Part shown: positions 44,425-53,046 of the stretch, piece after piece
How positions within the stretch are numbered: the first letter of the stretch is position 1
How the letters are laid out: the number at the start of each line of letters is the position of its first letter
The notes under the pieces: generated by a model
What the model was told of the DNA's origin: nothing
What the model saw: the letters and a program-made list of their open reading frames with translations, nothing else
The model's database searches: none
Made by a program: the position numbers and the translations under genes
Source of the DNA: JABMQB01 sp964575025
GTDB taxonomy: Bacteria; Bacteroidota; Bacteroidia; Bacteroidales; Prolixibacteraceae
Assembly (NCBI GenBank): GCA_964575025.1
Contig: CAZNPV010000013.1
Span: 17,275-81,274 of the forward strand
Direction of reading: 5' to 3'
Length of the DNA: 64,000 nucleotides

Positions 44425-44832
44425 TCAGAACGCTGACAGTTCACTGCTGAACATCCAGTCTTCAATTTTCAGCGGAGCTTCCTCTTCCTGTTCAAAAGTC
44501 GACAACCGGTTGTCTTTCATCATCCAGTCTTCAAGTTCCAGTGGTAGTTCAACTTCTTCTTCATAACCGATGGAAAAAGCAGCATATCCTGGATGGACAA
44601 ACATCCACTTTTCCAGTTCCAGCGAAGGTTCCATTTCATGAACCATCTTTTCTGAGCTGAGATATTCTTCCGCTTTTACAGATGAACTTTCAATCCACTT
44701 CCCGCCAGGGTTGTTCGCTAAAAAATCATTGGACGAGCCCTGTGCATTTACTGAAAAGGCTAATAATACCAACCCGATTACCCGTGCTGTTGATTGGGAA
44801 ATTGCTTTCTGAACATTGTTTTTTGTTTTCAT
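44425..44832 (-). CDS. Small secreted protein with LE-x-WM repeats, function unknown
   Basis: 135 residues. A signal-like segment ('VIGLVLLAFSVNAQG') is followed by an acidic region with three spaced copies of a Leu-Glu-x-Trp-Met motif: 'LELEKWMF', 'LELEDWMM' and 'LKIEDWMF', spaced about 30 residues apart. I do not recognise a named family. As first gene of a unit with PadR and PspC, it may be the regulated product or a stress-sensing partner. It has a candidate promoter at 44958. Confidence 0.65.
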   Translation of the reverse strand: MKTKNNVQKAISQSTARVIGLVLLAFSVNAQGSSNDFLANNPGGKWIESSSVKAEEYLSSEKMVHEMEPSLELEKWMFVHPGYAAFSIGYEEEVELPLELEDWMMKDNRLSTFEQEEEAPLKIEDWMFSSELSAF

Positions 44833-44957
44833 AGCTTCTGTTTTTTAAGTTGTTTTTAATTCGTTTTTGTTTTAAGACGATCCTTTTTTCTGATGGTTAC
44901 AGTTTGTATAGAACTTTTTTAAAGAAATTACCTTATTTTACAATGTTATTTGTTATG

Positions 44958-44965
44958 CAAATATA
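44958..44965 (-). promoter_or_regulatory. Putative -7 element TATATTTG for the LE-x-WM/PadR/PspC unit
   Basis: Reads CAAATATA on the plus strand, 126 bp upstream of the ATG. A CAA (TTG on the minus strand) at about 44989 could serve as the -33 element. Confidence 0.4.
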
Positions 44966-45086
44966 TAAATAATAAATAGAACTATGCAATACATGGTACT
45001 AAAATTTTTAAAATATTTTTTGTATTTTATTATAGATGGCTGAATATTAGCGTGATAACGAGATGTGTATATTGGCATTATTTTTT

Positions 45087-45094
45087 TATTTTTG
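45087..45094 (+). promoter_or_regulatory. Putative -7 element TATTTTTG for ffh-folD
   Basis: A perfect TAnnTTTG match 31 bp before the ffh ATG, in AT-rich DNA. Confidence 0.55.
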
Positions 45095-45125
45095 CAGAAC
45101 TTAATAGAGAGAAAAAGAAAAGAGC

Positions 45126-46463
45126 ATGTTTGAGAATTTAAGTGACAGACTTGAGAGGTCGTTTAAGCTGCTGAAAGGCCAGGGGCTGATAACCGAGATA
45201 AATGTAGCTGAAACCTTAAAAGAAATCCGGAGGGCATTGCTTGATGCGGATGTAAACTTTAAGATAGCCAAAAGTTTTACTGATACGGTAAAGGAGAAAG
45301 CGCTGGGACAAAAGGTGCTGACGGCGGTTAAGCCCGGGCAGATGATGGTGAAGATTGTCCATGATGAGTTGGCTTTACTGATGGGGGGAACCTTCAGTGA
45401 CATCGATTTAAGTGGAAGTCCCACCGTTATTTTAATGTCGGGGTTGCAGGGATCGGGAAAAACCACTTTTTCAGCAAAACTGGGAAACATGTTAAAAACC
45501 AGAAAGGGGAAACGCCCTATTCTGGTTGCCGGTGATGTATACAGGCCGGCTGCCATCGAGCAATTGAAGGTTCTGGGAGAGCAGACCGGTATTCCTGTAT
45601 ATACGGAAGAGGGAAACAAAGATCCGGTTAAGATTAGCGAGACAGCGATAAAACATGCCAGAAGAAATGGTTTTGATCTGGTTATCATCGATACAGCAGG
45701 GCGGTTAGCGATTGATGAAGGGATGATGAATGAAATTGCATCGATTAAAAAAGCAGTCAATCCACATGAAATACTTTTTGTGGTGGATGCGATGACTGGT
45801 CAGGATGCGGTTAATACAGCCAAGGAGTTTAACGAAACGCTGAATTTTGATGGGGTAGTGCTTACCAAGCTGGATGGGGATACCCGTGGGGGGGCTGCTT
45901 TGTCAATTCGTTCGGTGGTAAATAAACCCATTAAATTTGTAGGTACCGGTGAAAAAATTGATGCGTTGGATGTTTTTCATCCTGACAGGATGGCCGACAG
46001 GATTCTGGGAATGGGCGACATTGTTACGCTGGTTGAAAAAGCACAGGAGCAGTATGATGCCGATGAGGCAAGGATGCTTAAGAGAAAACTGGCCAAAAAT
46101 CAGTTTAATTTTAACGATTTCCTCCGGCAGATCAACCAGATAAAAAAAATGGGGAACCTGAAAGATGTGGCTTCCATGATCCCCGGAATGGGCAAAGCGT
46201 TAAAAAATGTGGATATGGACGATGATTCATTTAAACAAATTGAATCGATTATTTTCTCCATGACATCCGAAGAACGTGAAAATCCGGCATTGCTGAATGG
46301 AAGCAGACGGAAAAGGATTGCCAACGGATCCGGAAGATCCATTCAGGAAGTCAACCAGTTGCTAAAGCAGTTCAGCGAAACCAGGAAAATGATGAAAATG
46401 GTTTCTCAGGGAAAGAATATGCGTCAGGTGATGGGAAACATGCAAAGTGGGAGACGATTTTAA
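45126..46463 (+). CDS. ffh: Signal recognition particle GTPase Ffh
   Basis: Binds signal peptides of nascent membrane proteins with SRP RNA and delivers them to FtsY. 445 residues: N domain (1-85), G domain with 'MSGLQGSGKTTFSAKLG' (G1), 'DVYRPAAIEQL', 'IIDTAGRLAIDE' (G3) and 'LTKLDGDTRGGAALSI' (G4), and the Met-rich M domain (about 320-445, 'MIPGMGKALKN', 'MMKMVSQGKNMRQVMGNM'). Normal length. folD follows after 18 bp. Confidence 0.98.
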   Translation: MFENLSDRLERSFKLLKGQGLITEINVAETLKEIRRALLDADVNFKIAKSFTDTVKEKALGQKVLTAVKPGQMMVKIVHDELALLMGGTFSDIDLSGSPTVILMSGLQGSGKTTFSAKLGNMLKTRKGKRPILVAGDVYRPAAIEQLKVLGEQTGIPVYTEEGNKDPVKISETAIKHARRNGFDLVIIDTAGRLAIDEGMMNEIASIKKAVNPHEILFVVDAMTGQDAVNTAKEFNETLNFDGVVLTKLDGDTRGGAALSIRSVVNKPIKFVGTGEKIDALDVFHPDRMADRILGMGDIVTLVEKAQEQYDADEARMLKRKLAKNQFNFNDFLRQINQIKKMGNLKDVASMIPGMGKALKNVDMDDDSFKQIESIIFSMTSEERENPALLNGSRRKRIANGSGRSIQEVNQLLKQFSETRKMMKMVSQGKNMRQVMGNMQSGRRF

Positions 46464-46481
46464 CAGATAATTCAGTTTACA

Positions 46482-47360
46482 ATGGTCTTAATCGATGGAA
46501 AAAAGATAGCAGCTGAGATAAAAAAGGAAATTGCTGCAGAAGTGACAAAGAGGGTGCAACGCGGAGAAAGGCCTCCTCACCTGGCAACCATACTCGTGGG
46601 GCACGATGGTGGAAGCGAAACCTATGTTGCCTATAAAATAAAAGATTGTGAAGCCGTTGGTTTTCAATCGACATTGGTCCGGTTTGAAGATACGGTAACC
46701 GAAGAAGAACTGCTGGATAAGGTTTCCCTTTTAAATTCAGATCCTTCGTTGGATGGATTCATTGTGCAGTTGCCGTTACCTGGTCATATTTCGGAGCAGA
46801 AAGTCATTGATGCAATCGATCCGAAAAAAGATGTGGATGGATTTCATCCGGTTAATGTCGGCCGGACCGTTATTGGGTTACCCTCTTTTATTTCGGCCAC
46901 CCCGTTTGGTATCATTGAACTGATTAAAAGATACAAAATTGAAACTTCCGGGAAGAACTGTGTCATCATAGGAAGAAGCAACATTGTAGGGCGCCCCCTG
47001 AGTATTCTGATGTCCCAAAAAGCAATAAATTCTACGGTAACAGTGGCCCACAGCCGTACAAAAAACCTGAAGGAATTATGCCGCAATGCCGATATCCTGA
47101 TCGCCGCCCTTGGCAGTCCCGGATTTGTAAAAGGAGACATGGTTAAGGAGGGGGCTGTGGTTATTGACGTAGGAACCACAAGGATAAAATCGGATCAGAC
47201 AAAATCAGGATTTAAATTAAAAGGGGATGTACTTTTTGAAGAGGTCGCCGGAAAATGTTCCTACATTACACCCGTTCCCGGTGGAGTAGGCCCCATGACC
47301 CGGGTATCCTTGTTGCTGAATACCTTGCTGGCTGCTAAAAAGGTTATTTATAAAGGATAG
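46482..47360 (+). CDS. folD: Methylenetetrahydrofolate dehydrogenase/cyclohydrolase FolD
   Basis: Bifunctional enzyme of one-carbon metabolism, interconverting methylene-, methenyl- and formyl-THF. 292 residues with 'ETYVAYKIKDCEAVGF' (catalytic YxxxK), 'DGFIVQLPLPGHI', 'KDVDGFHPVNVGR', the NADP site 'VIIGRSNIVGRPLSILM' and 'ITPVPGGVGPMTRVSLL'. All family signatures are intact. Co-transcribed with ffh. Confidence 0.98.
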   Translation: MVLIDGKKIAAEIKKEIAAEVTKRVQRGERPPHLATILVGHDGGSETYVAYKIKDCEAVGFQSTLVRFEDTVTEEELLDKVSLLNSDPSLDGFIVQLPLPGHISEQKVIDAIDPKKDVDGFHPVNVGRTVIGLPSFISATPFGIIELIKRYKIETSGKNCVIIGRSNIVGRPLSILMSQKAINSTVTVAHSRTKNLKELCRNADILIAALGSPGFVKGDMVKEGAVVIDVGTTRIKSDQTKSGFKLKGDVLFEEVAGKCSYITPVPGGVGPMTRVSLLLNTLLAAKKVIYKG

Positions 47361-47447
47361 AATAATCGATCGGGCTGGTTCTGTTATCAGATCGCTACGC
47401 TTCTCTGTATTTATTAACACTTTTTAATTTTTTTACGCATATTTTTT

Positions 47448-47455
47448 TATATTTG
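47448..47455 (+). promoter_or_regulatory. Putative -7 element TATATTTG for the DUF3276 gene
   Basis: A perfect TAnnTTTG match 40 bp before the ATG at 47496. Confidence 0.5.
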
Positions 47456-47495
47456 AATCTCTAACCAGAACATATCGGATGTACTAAAATATATT

Positions 47496-47885
47496 ATGAT
47501 GGAAGGAGTATCAAAAAACGACAAAAGCAACGAGGGAGAGAGCAGGTTCAGACAGGAGATTTATTCAAAGGTTATACGCGCGGGTAAACGAACCTATTTT
47601 TTTGATGTTAAAAGTACCCGTAATGATGAGCTTTACCTAACCATTACCGAAAGCAAAAAGAAGTTTGAGAGTGAGGGGAAGTTTCATTACGAGAAACATA
47701 AAGTATTCCTTTATAAAGAAGATTTTGATAAATTTACAGACAGTCTTCTTGATGTAGTAGGCTATATTCGGGAAAAACAGCCGGAGGAGATGAATGAGGA
47801 AAATGGGGAAGTGGCAGCTGTTATGGAAGGCGATGTGGAAAAAAAAGGATATACGGACTTAGAGTTTGAAGATTTGAACAGCTGA
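47496..47885 (+). CDS. Pur-alpha-like nucleic-acid-binding protein (DUF3276)
   Basis: 129 residues. The core 'EIYSKVIRAGKRTYFFDVKSTRNDELYLTITESKKKF' and 'YEKHKVFLYKEDFDKFTDSLLDVVGYI' match the DUF3276/PUR family found across Bacteroidota. These small proteins resemble eukaryotic Pur-alpha repeats and are thought to bind single-stranded DNA or RNA. The C-terminal 30 residues are acidic. A second ATG immediately follows the first. A monocistronic gene with promoter and terminator. Confidence 0.9.
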   Translation: MMEGVSKNDKSNEGESRFRQEIYSKVIRAGKRTYFFDVKSTRNDELYLTITESKKKFESEGKFHYEKHKVFLYKEDFDKFTDSLLDVVGYIREKQPEEMNEENGEVAAVMEGDVEKKGYTDLEFEDLNS

Positions 47886-47903
47886 ATAAAGCAAAAGAAA
47901 TAG

Positions 47904-47935
47904 AAAACCGGAATAAAGATGTTCCGGTTTTTTTA
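47904..47935. terminator. Terminator between DUF3276 and the TerB/DnaJ gene
   Basis: Stem AAAACCGGAA / TTCCGGTTTT with a 9-nt loop, followed by Ts on the plus strand. The arms are A/T-rich at the base, so it may also serve the convergent minus-strand operon, whose last stop is at 47933. Confidence 0.8.
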
Positions 47936-48664
47936 TGCCATATTGCGTTCTTCTTTGATGGTTTGATAAGCCTGATTCACTTTCTGGAATTTCTCTTTGG
48001 CATCTTTCTGGAAATCTTCACCCAGGTGGCTTACTTTATCGGGGTGGTATTTCATAGCCATGCGTCGGTAGGCCTTTTTTATTTCCTCATTGGAAGCAGA
48101 CGGGTCAATTTCCAGTATTTGATAAGCAGCGTTGGCATCTTTTACAAACATGGCCTTTATCGATCCAAAATCAGAATTGCTGATTCCCATTGATTGGCTT
48201 ATTTTTTCTATTAACTGCAATTCAATGGCGTCGACTTTTCCGTCGGCATTGGCTACGCCAAAAAGGAAATGCATAAGTTGCAATCTTGAGGAGTAGTTCA
48301 TATTGTGTTCGATCTGACGGCATACCTCTGTTACCGGAATGTTTTGTTTAATCAGGTCCTGTAACATTTTCAAAGCTTCTTTTGCTGATTCATGCCCGAA
48401 ATTCCGGACCAGGAATTCTTTTACATAATCGAGCTCCGATCTTAAAACCCTTCCATCGGCTTTCATAACGGCGGCTATCAATACCAGGAGGCTCATCACA
48501 TAACCTCCCGGGGTAGTGCGGCTCCGGACAGTCTCCGGATAATCCATTGTGTGCGCTGAGGCCCCGTCGAATACTGATCCGATCATAAATCCAAAAATAG
48601 CTCCTATGGGGCCTCCGACAGCCCACCCTAAACCCCCTCCAATCCATTTACCAAATTTTGCCAT
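47933..48664 (-). CDS. TerB-like/DnaJ-domain co-chaperone (DjlA-like)
   Basis: 243 residues. A glycine-rich membrane-associating N-terminus ('GGGLGWAVGGPIGAIFGFMIGSVF'), a TerB-like helical domain (about 50-160, 'VLIAAVMKADGRVLRSELDYVKEFL', 'FGVANADGKVDAIELQLIEKI') and a C-terminal J domain with the HPD motif in 'RRMAMKYHPDKVSHLGED'. The order matches DjlA-type proteins, which stimulate DnaK at the membrane. It overlaps coaE by 17 bp and is the last gene of the nusB operon. Confidence 0.92.
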   Translation of the reverse strand: MAKFGKWIGGGLGWAVGGPIGAIFGFMIGSVFDGASAHTMDYPETVRSRTTPGGYVMSLLVLIAAVMKADGRVLRSELDYVKEFLVRNFGHESAKEALKMLQDLIKQNIPVTEVCRQIEHNMNYSSRLQLMHFLFGVANADGKVDAIELQLIEKISQSMGISNSDFGSIKAMFVKDANAAYQILEIDPSASNEEIKKAYRRMAMKYHPDKVSHLGEDFQKDAKEKFQKVNQAYQTIKEERNMA

Positions 48665-49247
48665 GTTCTTTGATTTTTTTGTGAATCTTCAGAATTTCCG
48701 GAATCAGTAACTCATGGTTATTGATTAGAATATAATCAGCCAGCTTTGCTTTTTTTTCATCCGGCCATTGTTTGTCCATCCTAGCTTCTATCTGTTTACG
48801 GGAAAGTCCATCTCTTTCCATAATCCGTTGTATGCGCACTTCTCTATCGGCCAGGATCAGGATATTCTGATCCATCATTTTATAAAAACCACTTTCAAAC
48901 AGGATTGCTGCTTCATGCAGTACATAGGGAGCATCCTGTTGTTTCGGTATCCAGGAAATGAATGCTTCCCTGACCCGTGGATGAATAATGTGGTTGACCT
49001 TCTCCAAAGCAACAGGATCATTAAAGATCAATGATGCCAGCTTTTTTCGGTCTGCACCTTTCCCGGGAATATAGATGGATGCTCCAAAAAGAGAGATCAG
49101 TTCTTTTCGTATTCCCGGATGGTGGTCAAGCAGTTCTTTGGCTGTCGGGTCTGCTTCAAAAACGGGAACATCCAGCAGCCTGAAGATTTTGCATGCTACG
49201 GTCTTACCGCTTCCCATTCCTCCGGTTATGCCGATTTTTAACACCAT
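48648..49247 (-). CDS. coaE: Dephospho-CoA kinase
   Basis: Last step of coenzyme A synthesis. The ATG at 49247 gives 'MVLKIGITGGMGSGKTVACKIF' with a standard P-loop at the N-terminus and avoids overlap with ybbR; the longer TTG start at 49262 is rejected. 'VFEADPTAKELLDHHPGIR' and 'HPRVREAF' are conserved, as is the lid region 'ILADREVRIQRIMERDGLSRKQIEARMDKQ'. 199 residues, typical. Confidence 0.96.
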   Translation of the reverse strand: MVLKIGITGGMGSGKTVACKIFRLLDVPVFEADPTAKELLDHHPGIRKELISLFGASIYIPGKGADRKKLASLIFNDPVALEKVNHIIHPRVREAFISWIPKQQDAPYVLHEAAILFESGFYKMMDQNILILADREVRIQRIMERDGLSRKQIEARMDKQWPDEKKAKLADYILINNHELLIPEILKIHKKIKEHGKIW

Positions 49248-49248
49248 C

Positions 49249-50244
49249 TTATTCTTTCTCAATGAGGAATTCTATGGTTTGAGGGGAATATTTCAGGTCC
49301 CGTATAAAGGCCGGTTGTTTCTCAAGCCGGACCTGAACATACGTGTTTCCTGAATGAATTCCGGAAAAAGGTATTGCAAACAGAAAATCGGTTGCATTTA
49401 TTTCCGTATACCGGCTTAGGGGAACCAAAAAGGAAACCTGCACTTCCGAAGGGAACAGTTTAATGTCCACTTCGTCGGGTTTGTCAGCTATTCGTACAGG
49501 CACCTTCAATTTTTTTTCTGTAAATTCTTCTACCGGGATGATCACCTTTGCTTTGCGGGGTGTCAGGGTTACGTTTTCCGGGGCGGCCAGCTCAAGTTCC
49601 ACTTCCACTGTTTTTTTTATCTCCCTGAAGGTTTTGTGCACTGTATGGACCGATTCAAGGGAGTCAAGCAGGGCTCCGGGACCGGTAGCAAGCACATATT
49701 CAGGTGTTATCTGCACCGGTGAACTGATGTGGTATTGTTCTTCAAATTCGAGATCGATATCAGTTTCGACTTTTAGCTGTCTGGTTTCCAGACTATCCAG
49801 GAGCAGAACAATCGTTCCGGGATGTGCTTCCAGAATGGTGATCTCGTTGCTGATTTGGGATGAAATCCTGTTCAGAAGGTCTGAAGTTCGGATCGTGTAG
49901 GACATGGGGCCTGTTTCTTCTGCATAAGGAATCAGTCTGGTTATATCCAGAACAACCGGAGCAAAGGATAGATTCAGTGTATTTCTGAGCAAAACAAAAC
50001 CATGGGCTCTCACCTTTAAATCAATCTTTCCGGGAGGAGTATTTGCAAGAAATCTCCTTTCAGGAACATTGGTATAATGGACCGGATACCTCAGGGTGGT
50101 CTCGTAATTTTTGCTCAGTGCATTTAAGAACCATAAGGTTGCAGAGATAACCATGCAGACCAGAAAAACAACCACTCGTTTGTCCTGTAGTAGCTTATCC
50201 AATTTGATGAGATTCTTAATTCGCGAATAATCCAGATGGGTCAT
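49249..50244 (-). CDS. YbbR-domain (CdaR-like) membrane-anchored protein
   Basis: 331 residues. One N-terminal transmembrane helix ('KRVVVFLVCMVISATLWFLNAL') followed by YbbR-like beta repeats ('YPVHYTNVPERRFLANTPPGKIDLKVRAHG', 'YVLATGPGALLDSLESVHTVHKTF', 'KKLKVPVRIADKPDEVDIKLFPSEVQVSF'). In Firmicutes YbbR/CdaR controls the diadenylate cyclase; in Bacteroidota the role is less clear. It sits between yajC (162-bp gap) and coaE (1 bp apart), a conserved Bacteroidota arrangement. Confidence 0.9.
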   Translation of the reverse strand: MTHLDYSRIKNLIKLDKLLQDKRVVVFLVCMVISATLWFLNALSKNYETTLRYPVHYTNVPERRFLANTPPGKIDLKVRAHGFVLLRNTLNLSFAPVVLDITRLIPYAEETGPMSYTIRTSDLLNRISSQISNEITILEAHPGTIVLLLDSLETRQLKVETDIDLEFEEQYHISSPVQITPEYVLATGPGALLDSLESVHTVHKTFREIKKTVEVELELAAPENVTLTPRKAKVIIPVEEFTEKKLKVPVRIADKPDEVDIKLFPSEVQVSFLVPLSRYTEINATDFLFAIPFSGIHSGNTYVQVRLEKQPAFIRDLKYSPQTIEFLIEKE

Positions 50245-50406
50245 TTCTCCTGCTTTCAGGCAAAATTAATGAATTAATGCATTTATGGTTGAGACCACAT
50301 GCATTTATTATTCTCCCCGGGGAGTTGTTTCTTTCATAGGGAACATGCCTATGGAGAAGTTCCCCAACGGGTTGTTTTTTCTGTATGCGAAGATCCCGGA
50401 TCAATG

Positions 50407-50730
50407 TTACCGTTGCGGCTGGACATCGCTCATATCTTTGATAATAGCGTTTTTGTCCACTTTAATGTGTACTTCTTTGTCAATCTGAAGGATCACAGAA
50501 GTCTCTTTCATTTCTGAAATTTTTCCGTATATTCCACCGGTCGTAACGACCTTGTCGCCTTTTTTCAGGTTTTCACGAAATTTGCGGGTTTCTTTCTGGC
50601 GTTTTACCTGAGGCCGGATCATAAAGAAGTAAAACACAACCACAATCAATATCAAAGGCAGAAAGGTCATCAACGGATTCGCATCCTGTCCTTCGGTTTG
50701 CATCATTAAGAGATAATTCATCATTTTCAT
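50407..50730 (-). CDS. yajC: Preprotein translocase subunit YajC
   Basis: 107 residues, a small single-span protein associated with SecDF. Contains the membrane helix 'PLMTFLPLILIVVVFYFFMIRPQVKRQKE' with the signature FFMIRPQ, and the cytoplasmic 'NLKKGDKVVTTGGIYGKISEM' domain. Several Met codons at the 5' end leave the exact start open. It lies 5 bp after the DUF1573 gene. Confidence 0.96.
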   Translation of the reverse strand: MKMMNYLLMMQTEGQDANPLMTFLPLILIVVVFYFFMIRPQVKRQKETRKFRENLKKGDKVVTTGGIYGKISEMKETSVILQIDKEVHIKVDKNAIIKDMSDVQPQR

Positions 50731-50735
50731 ACATT

Positions 50736-51200
50736 TTAGTAAGTAAATTCCACATCTTTATTCTGAACATCAGCAACAACGGCAATGTTGAAGTTTGTAT
50801 CTTTTGTATTCATCTCAATCATAAGAGGTTGATACTGTCTGCCAATAAGTCCGGAAGTATTCCATTCCACTTCAATAATCCCCTTTTCTCCGGGGAGAAC
50901 CGGTTGCCCGTTGAAACGGGTCTGTATGCATCCGCAATCGCTCTCAATAGTTGATATGACCAACGGGTTTTGACCGGTATTTGTTGCCACAAAACTGAAA
51001 ATGACTACTTCCCCGGCTGTCAACGTTCCAAAATTATGTATTTCTTCGTTAAACTCAAATTCTGTGATCTCTTGCGGTACACTATTTTGTATTTTTTCTT
51101 CCCGGTTGCTGTCCTGTGTATTTCCACAACCGCTTATGACCATCCATACAGCAACAATCAACCCATGTTTTCTTTTCAGATTTCCTGCCCAACGCATCAT
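50736..51200 (-). CDS. DUF1573-family lipoprotein
   Basis: 154 residues. Lipobox-like 'WMVISGCGNTQ' after an N-terminal hydrophobic segment. The DUF1573 domain is clear: 'EIHNFGTLTAGEVVIFSFVATNTGQNPLVISTIESDCGCIQTRF' and 'PVLPGEKGIIEVEWNTSG'. An Ig-like fold exposed to periplasm or surface, function unknown, with a conserved CGC pair. It is conserved between nusB and yajC in Bacteroidota. Confidence 0.92.
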   Translation of the reverse strand: MMRWAGNLKRKHGLIVAVWMVISGCGNTQDSNREEKIQNSVPQEITEFEFNEEIHNFGTLTAGEVVIFSFVATNTGQNPLVISTIESDCGCIQTRFNGQPVLPGEKGIIEVEWNTSGLIGRQYQPLMIEMNTKDTNFNIAVVADVQNKDVEFTY

Positions 51201-51211
51201 AAAAAAAAATG

Positions 51212-52162
51212 TTAGTTTTCACCTATTAATCCGCGTCCTGATTTTTTTATTTTTTCTTCCTGCTTAAGTTTCTTTAACGATTTATCCAATATTCCGTTAA
51301 TAAAATTTCTGCTTTTCTCCGTGCTGTAATATTTAGATATTTCAATGTATTCGTTTAAGGTAACTTTTGTTGGGATACTGGGAAAGTAGAGAAATTCAGC
51401 CAGGGCCAGTTGCATGATCAGGATATCCACAAAAGCGATTCGTTCGAGGTCCCAGTTTCTGGAGTGAAAATTGATCACTTCCCGTAATTCATCGTGATTG
51501 ATAATGGCTTTACGGAACAGGTCCCTGGCAAACAACCGGTCTTCCTCATCTTTGAACATAGGCAGCAGGGGTTGTTTCTCAGGTGAAGTTTCCCGGAAAT
51601 TTTTCAGCGTTTTAGAGATCATCGCCACATTGAATTCCACATCATCGTTCCAGTATATGCTTTGTTCTTCAAGAACCTGGTAGAGTTCTTCACAAGAAAG
51701 GATCAGTTTATTATAAATACGGTCTGCCAGTTGTCGATCTTCGGCAAAGGAAGAATGGCTATTCGATATATATTTTTTATAGAAATCTGATTCCAGCAGT
51801 CGTTTATATAGTTCTTTAATCAACTCAGGGTGATTAACCCAACTAATTTTATTCTGGTTTATGTAATGGTTCAGGGAAATATTCCTGCGGAGTATATCGA
51901 TCATTCTGTTGTGAATGAATTTTGTGTTTGGATGCAGATCCTCCTCACTGGGACGGTGTTTGGACCGGTTTATTTCAATCCGTCTTTCTGCATAATCGGC
52001 CATATTGATTACCAGAAGAAGCAGGTAATGGTATAGATCATACGATTTTTTGATACCAAAAAAGAGTTCTTTTTCATGGTGGTTAATTGATGGATCCGGT
52101 GAGGAGTAGTAGGCGTATAAAATCTGCAAAGCCTTTGTTCTGATAATCCTTCTGCTAATCAT
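51212..52162 (-). CDS. nusB: Transcription antitermination factor NusB
   Basis: 316 residues, longer than the about 140 of E. coli, as is usual in Bacteroidota where an extra N-terminal helical half exists. Start 'MISRRIIRTKALQILYAYY' and C-terminal NusB features 'LFRKAIINHDELREVINFHSRNWDLERIAFVDILIMQLALAEFLYFPSIPTKVTLNEYIEISKYYSTEKSRNFINGILD' fit. It binds boxA RNA with NusE in rRNA antitermination. First gene of the operon nusB-DUF1573-yajC-ybbR-coaE-TerB/DnaJ. Confidence 0.96.
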   Translation of the reverse strand: MISRRIIRTKALQILYAYYSSPDPSINHHEKELFFGIKKSYDLYHYLLLLVINMADYAERRIEINRSKHRPSEEDLHPNTKFIHNRMIDILRRNISLNHYINQNKISWVNHPELIKELYKRLLESDFYKKYISNSHSSFAEDRQLADRIYNKLILSCEELYQVLEEQSIYWNDDVEFNVAMISKTLKNFRETSPEKQPLLPMFKDEEDRLFARDLFRKAIINHDELREVINFHSRNWDLERIAFVDILIMQLALAEFLYFPSIPTKVTLNEYIEISKYYSTEKSRNFINGILDKSLKKLKQEEKIKKSGRGLIGEN

Positions 52163-52192
52163 CCTATAAGAACTTCATTTAGATACAGGCCG

Positions 52193-52200
52193 CAAAAATA
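52193..52200 (-). promoter_or_regulatory. Putative -7 element TATTTTTG for the nusB operon
   Basis: Reads CAAAAATA on the plus strand, 31 bp upstream of the nusB ATG; a perfect TAnnTTTG match. Confidence 0.5.
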
Positions 52201-52249
52201 AGAACTTTTATTATAACCTTTTAAAAAAACAGGTTTTTTTGGAAAAATT

Positions 52250-52990
52250 TTATTGAATGGTCTGGTCTTCCCGGTCTGTTTCCGGACCGGAAGAAAAGGT
52301 CGGTTCCGAGAAATAAGGTCTGTTCTCATCATCCGGGTTATTGTCTTCTTCATCGGGTTCATCTTCCCAGTCAAATTTTTTCCTTTGCAGGGTATATTTA
52401 CGGTAGTAAACGGCCAGCAATACACCGGAGAGAGCACCCCAGAGGTGGGCCTCCCAGGAGATATCCGGTTTTAAGGGGAAAATACCCCAGAACATACTTC
52501 CATAGAGAAAAACCACTATAACTGAAAGAGTGAGGAGTCTGACATCGTTCCGAAGAATTCCGCTCACCAGATGAAAGGCTGCCAGCCCGTAAATTACTCC
52601 GCTGGCTCCGATGTGCCAGGCCGGACGGCCTCCGAGCCATACACAAACTCCTGATATAATATAGATTAGAAAGAATATGCGATACGAGATTTTTCTGTAA
52701 TAATAAACCAAAGCAGCCAGTAAGATAAAAAAAGGCAGCGAATTGGCCATTAAATGGTTGTAGTCGGAGTGAATAAAAGGAGAGAAGAGAATGCCTTTTA
52801 GTCCTTTTATCTGTAACGGGAAAATTCCGAATGGTACAAAATTTAGCCCGAAAACCTGTTCGATCATTTCAACCATCCAGAAAAGGATAACAAAAGCCAA
52901 AGGAAATATCAGGCTGTGGATAAATATTTTCTTTTCAAGGATTTTATCCTGTTTCTCCTGATTGTCCGGGTAATATCTGAATATCGGCAT
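52250..52990 (-). CDS. Rhomboid-family intramembrane serine protease
   Basis: 246 residues with about six transmembrane helices. The catalytic dyad is S130 in 'WHIGASGVIYGLAAFH' (GxSG) and H182 in 'SWEAHLWGALSGVLLA'; the upstream 'HSDYNHLMANSLPFF' helix with His and Asn matches TM2 of rhomboids. The C-terminus is acidic and cytoplasmic. Rhomboids cut single-span membrane proteins; the substrate is unknown. It stands 87 bp upstream of the nusB operon on the same strand. Confidence 0.93.
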   Translation of the reverse strand: MPIFRYYPDNQEKQDKILEKKIFIHSLIFPLAFVILFWMVEMIEQVFGLNFVPFGIFPLQIKGLKGILFSPFIHSDYNHLMANSLPFFILLAALVYYYRKISYRIFFLIYIISGVCVWLGGRPAWHIGASGVIYGLAAFHLVSGILRNDVRLLTLSVIVVFLYGSMFWGIFPLKPDISWEAHLWGALSGVLLAVYYRKYTLQRKKFDWEDEPDEEDNNPDDENRPYFSEPTFSSGPETDREDQTIQ

Positions 52991-53046
52991 AAGACGGTTT
53001 GCATTGAACGTAAAACGTTTCGGATCGGTATTTTACCTGGTCCTTT

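Noticed and set aside
45000..45125. SRP RNA gene next to ffh
   Set aside because: No SRP RNA hairpin with the conserved tetraloop and internal loop could be found in the AT-rich region.
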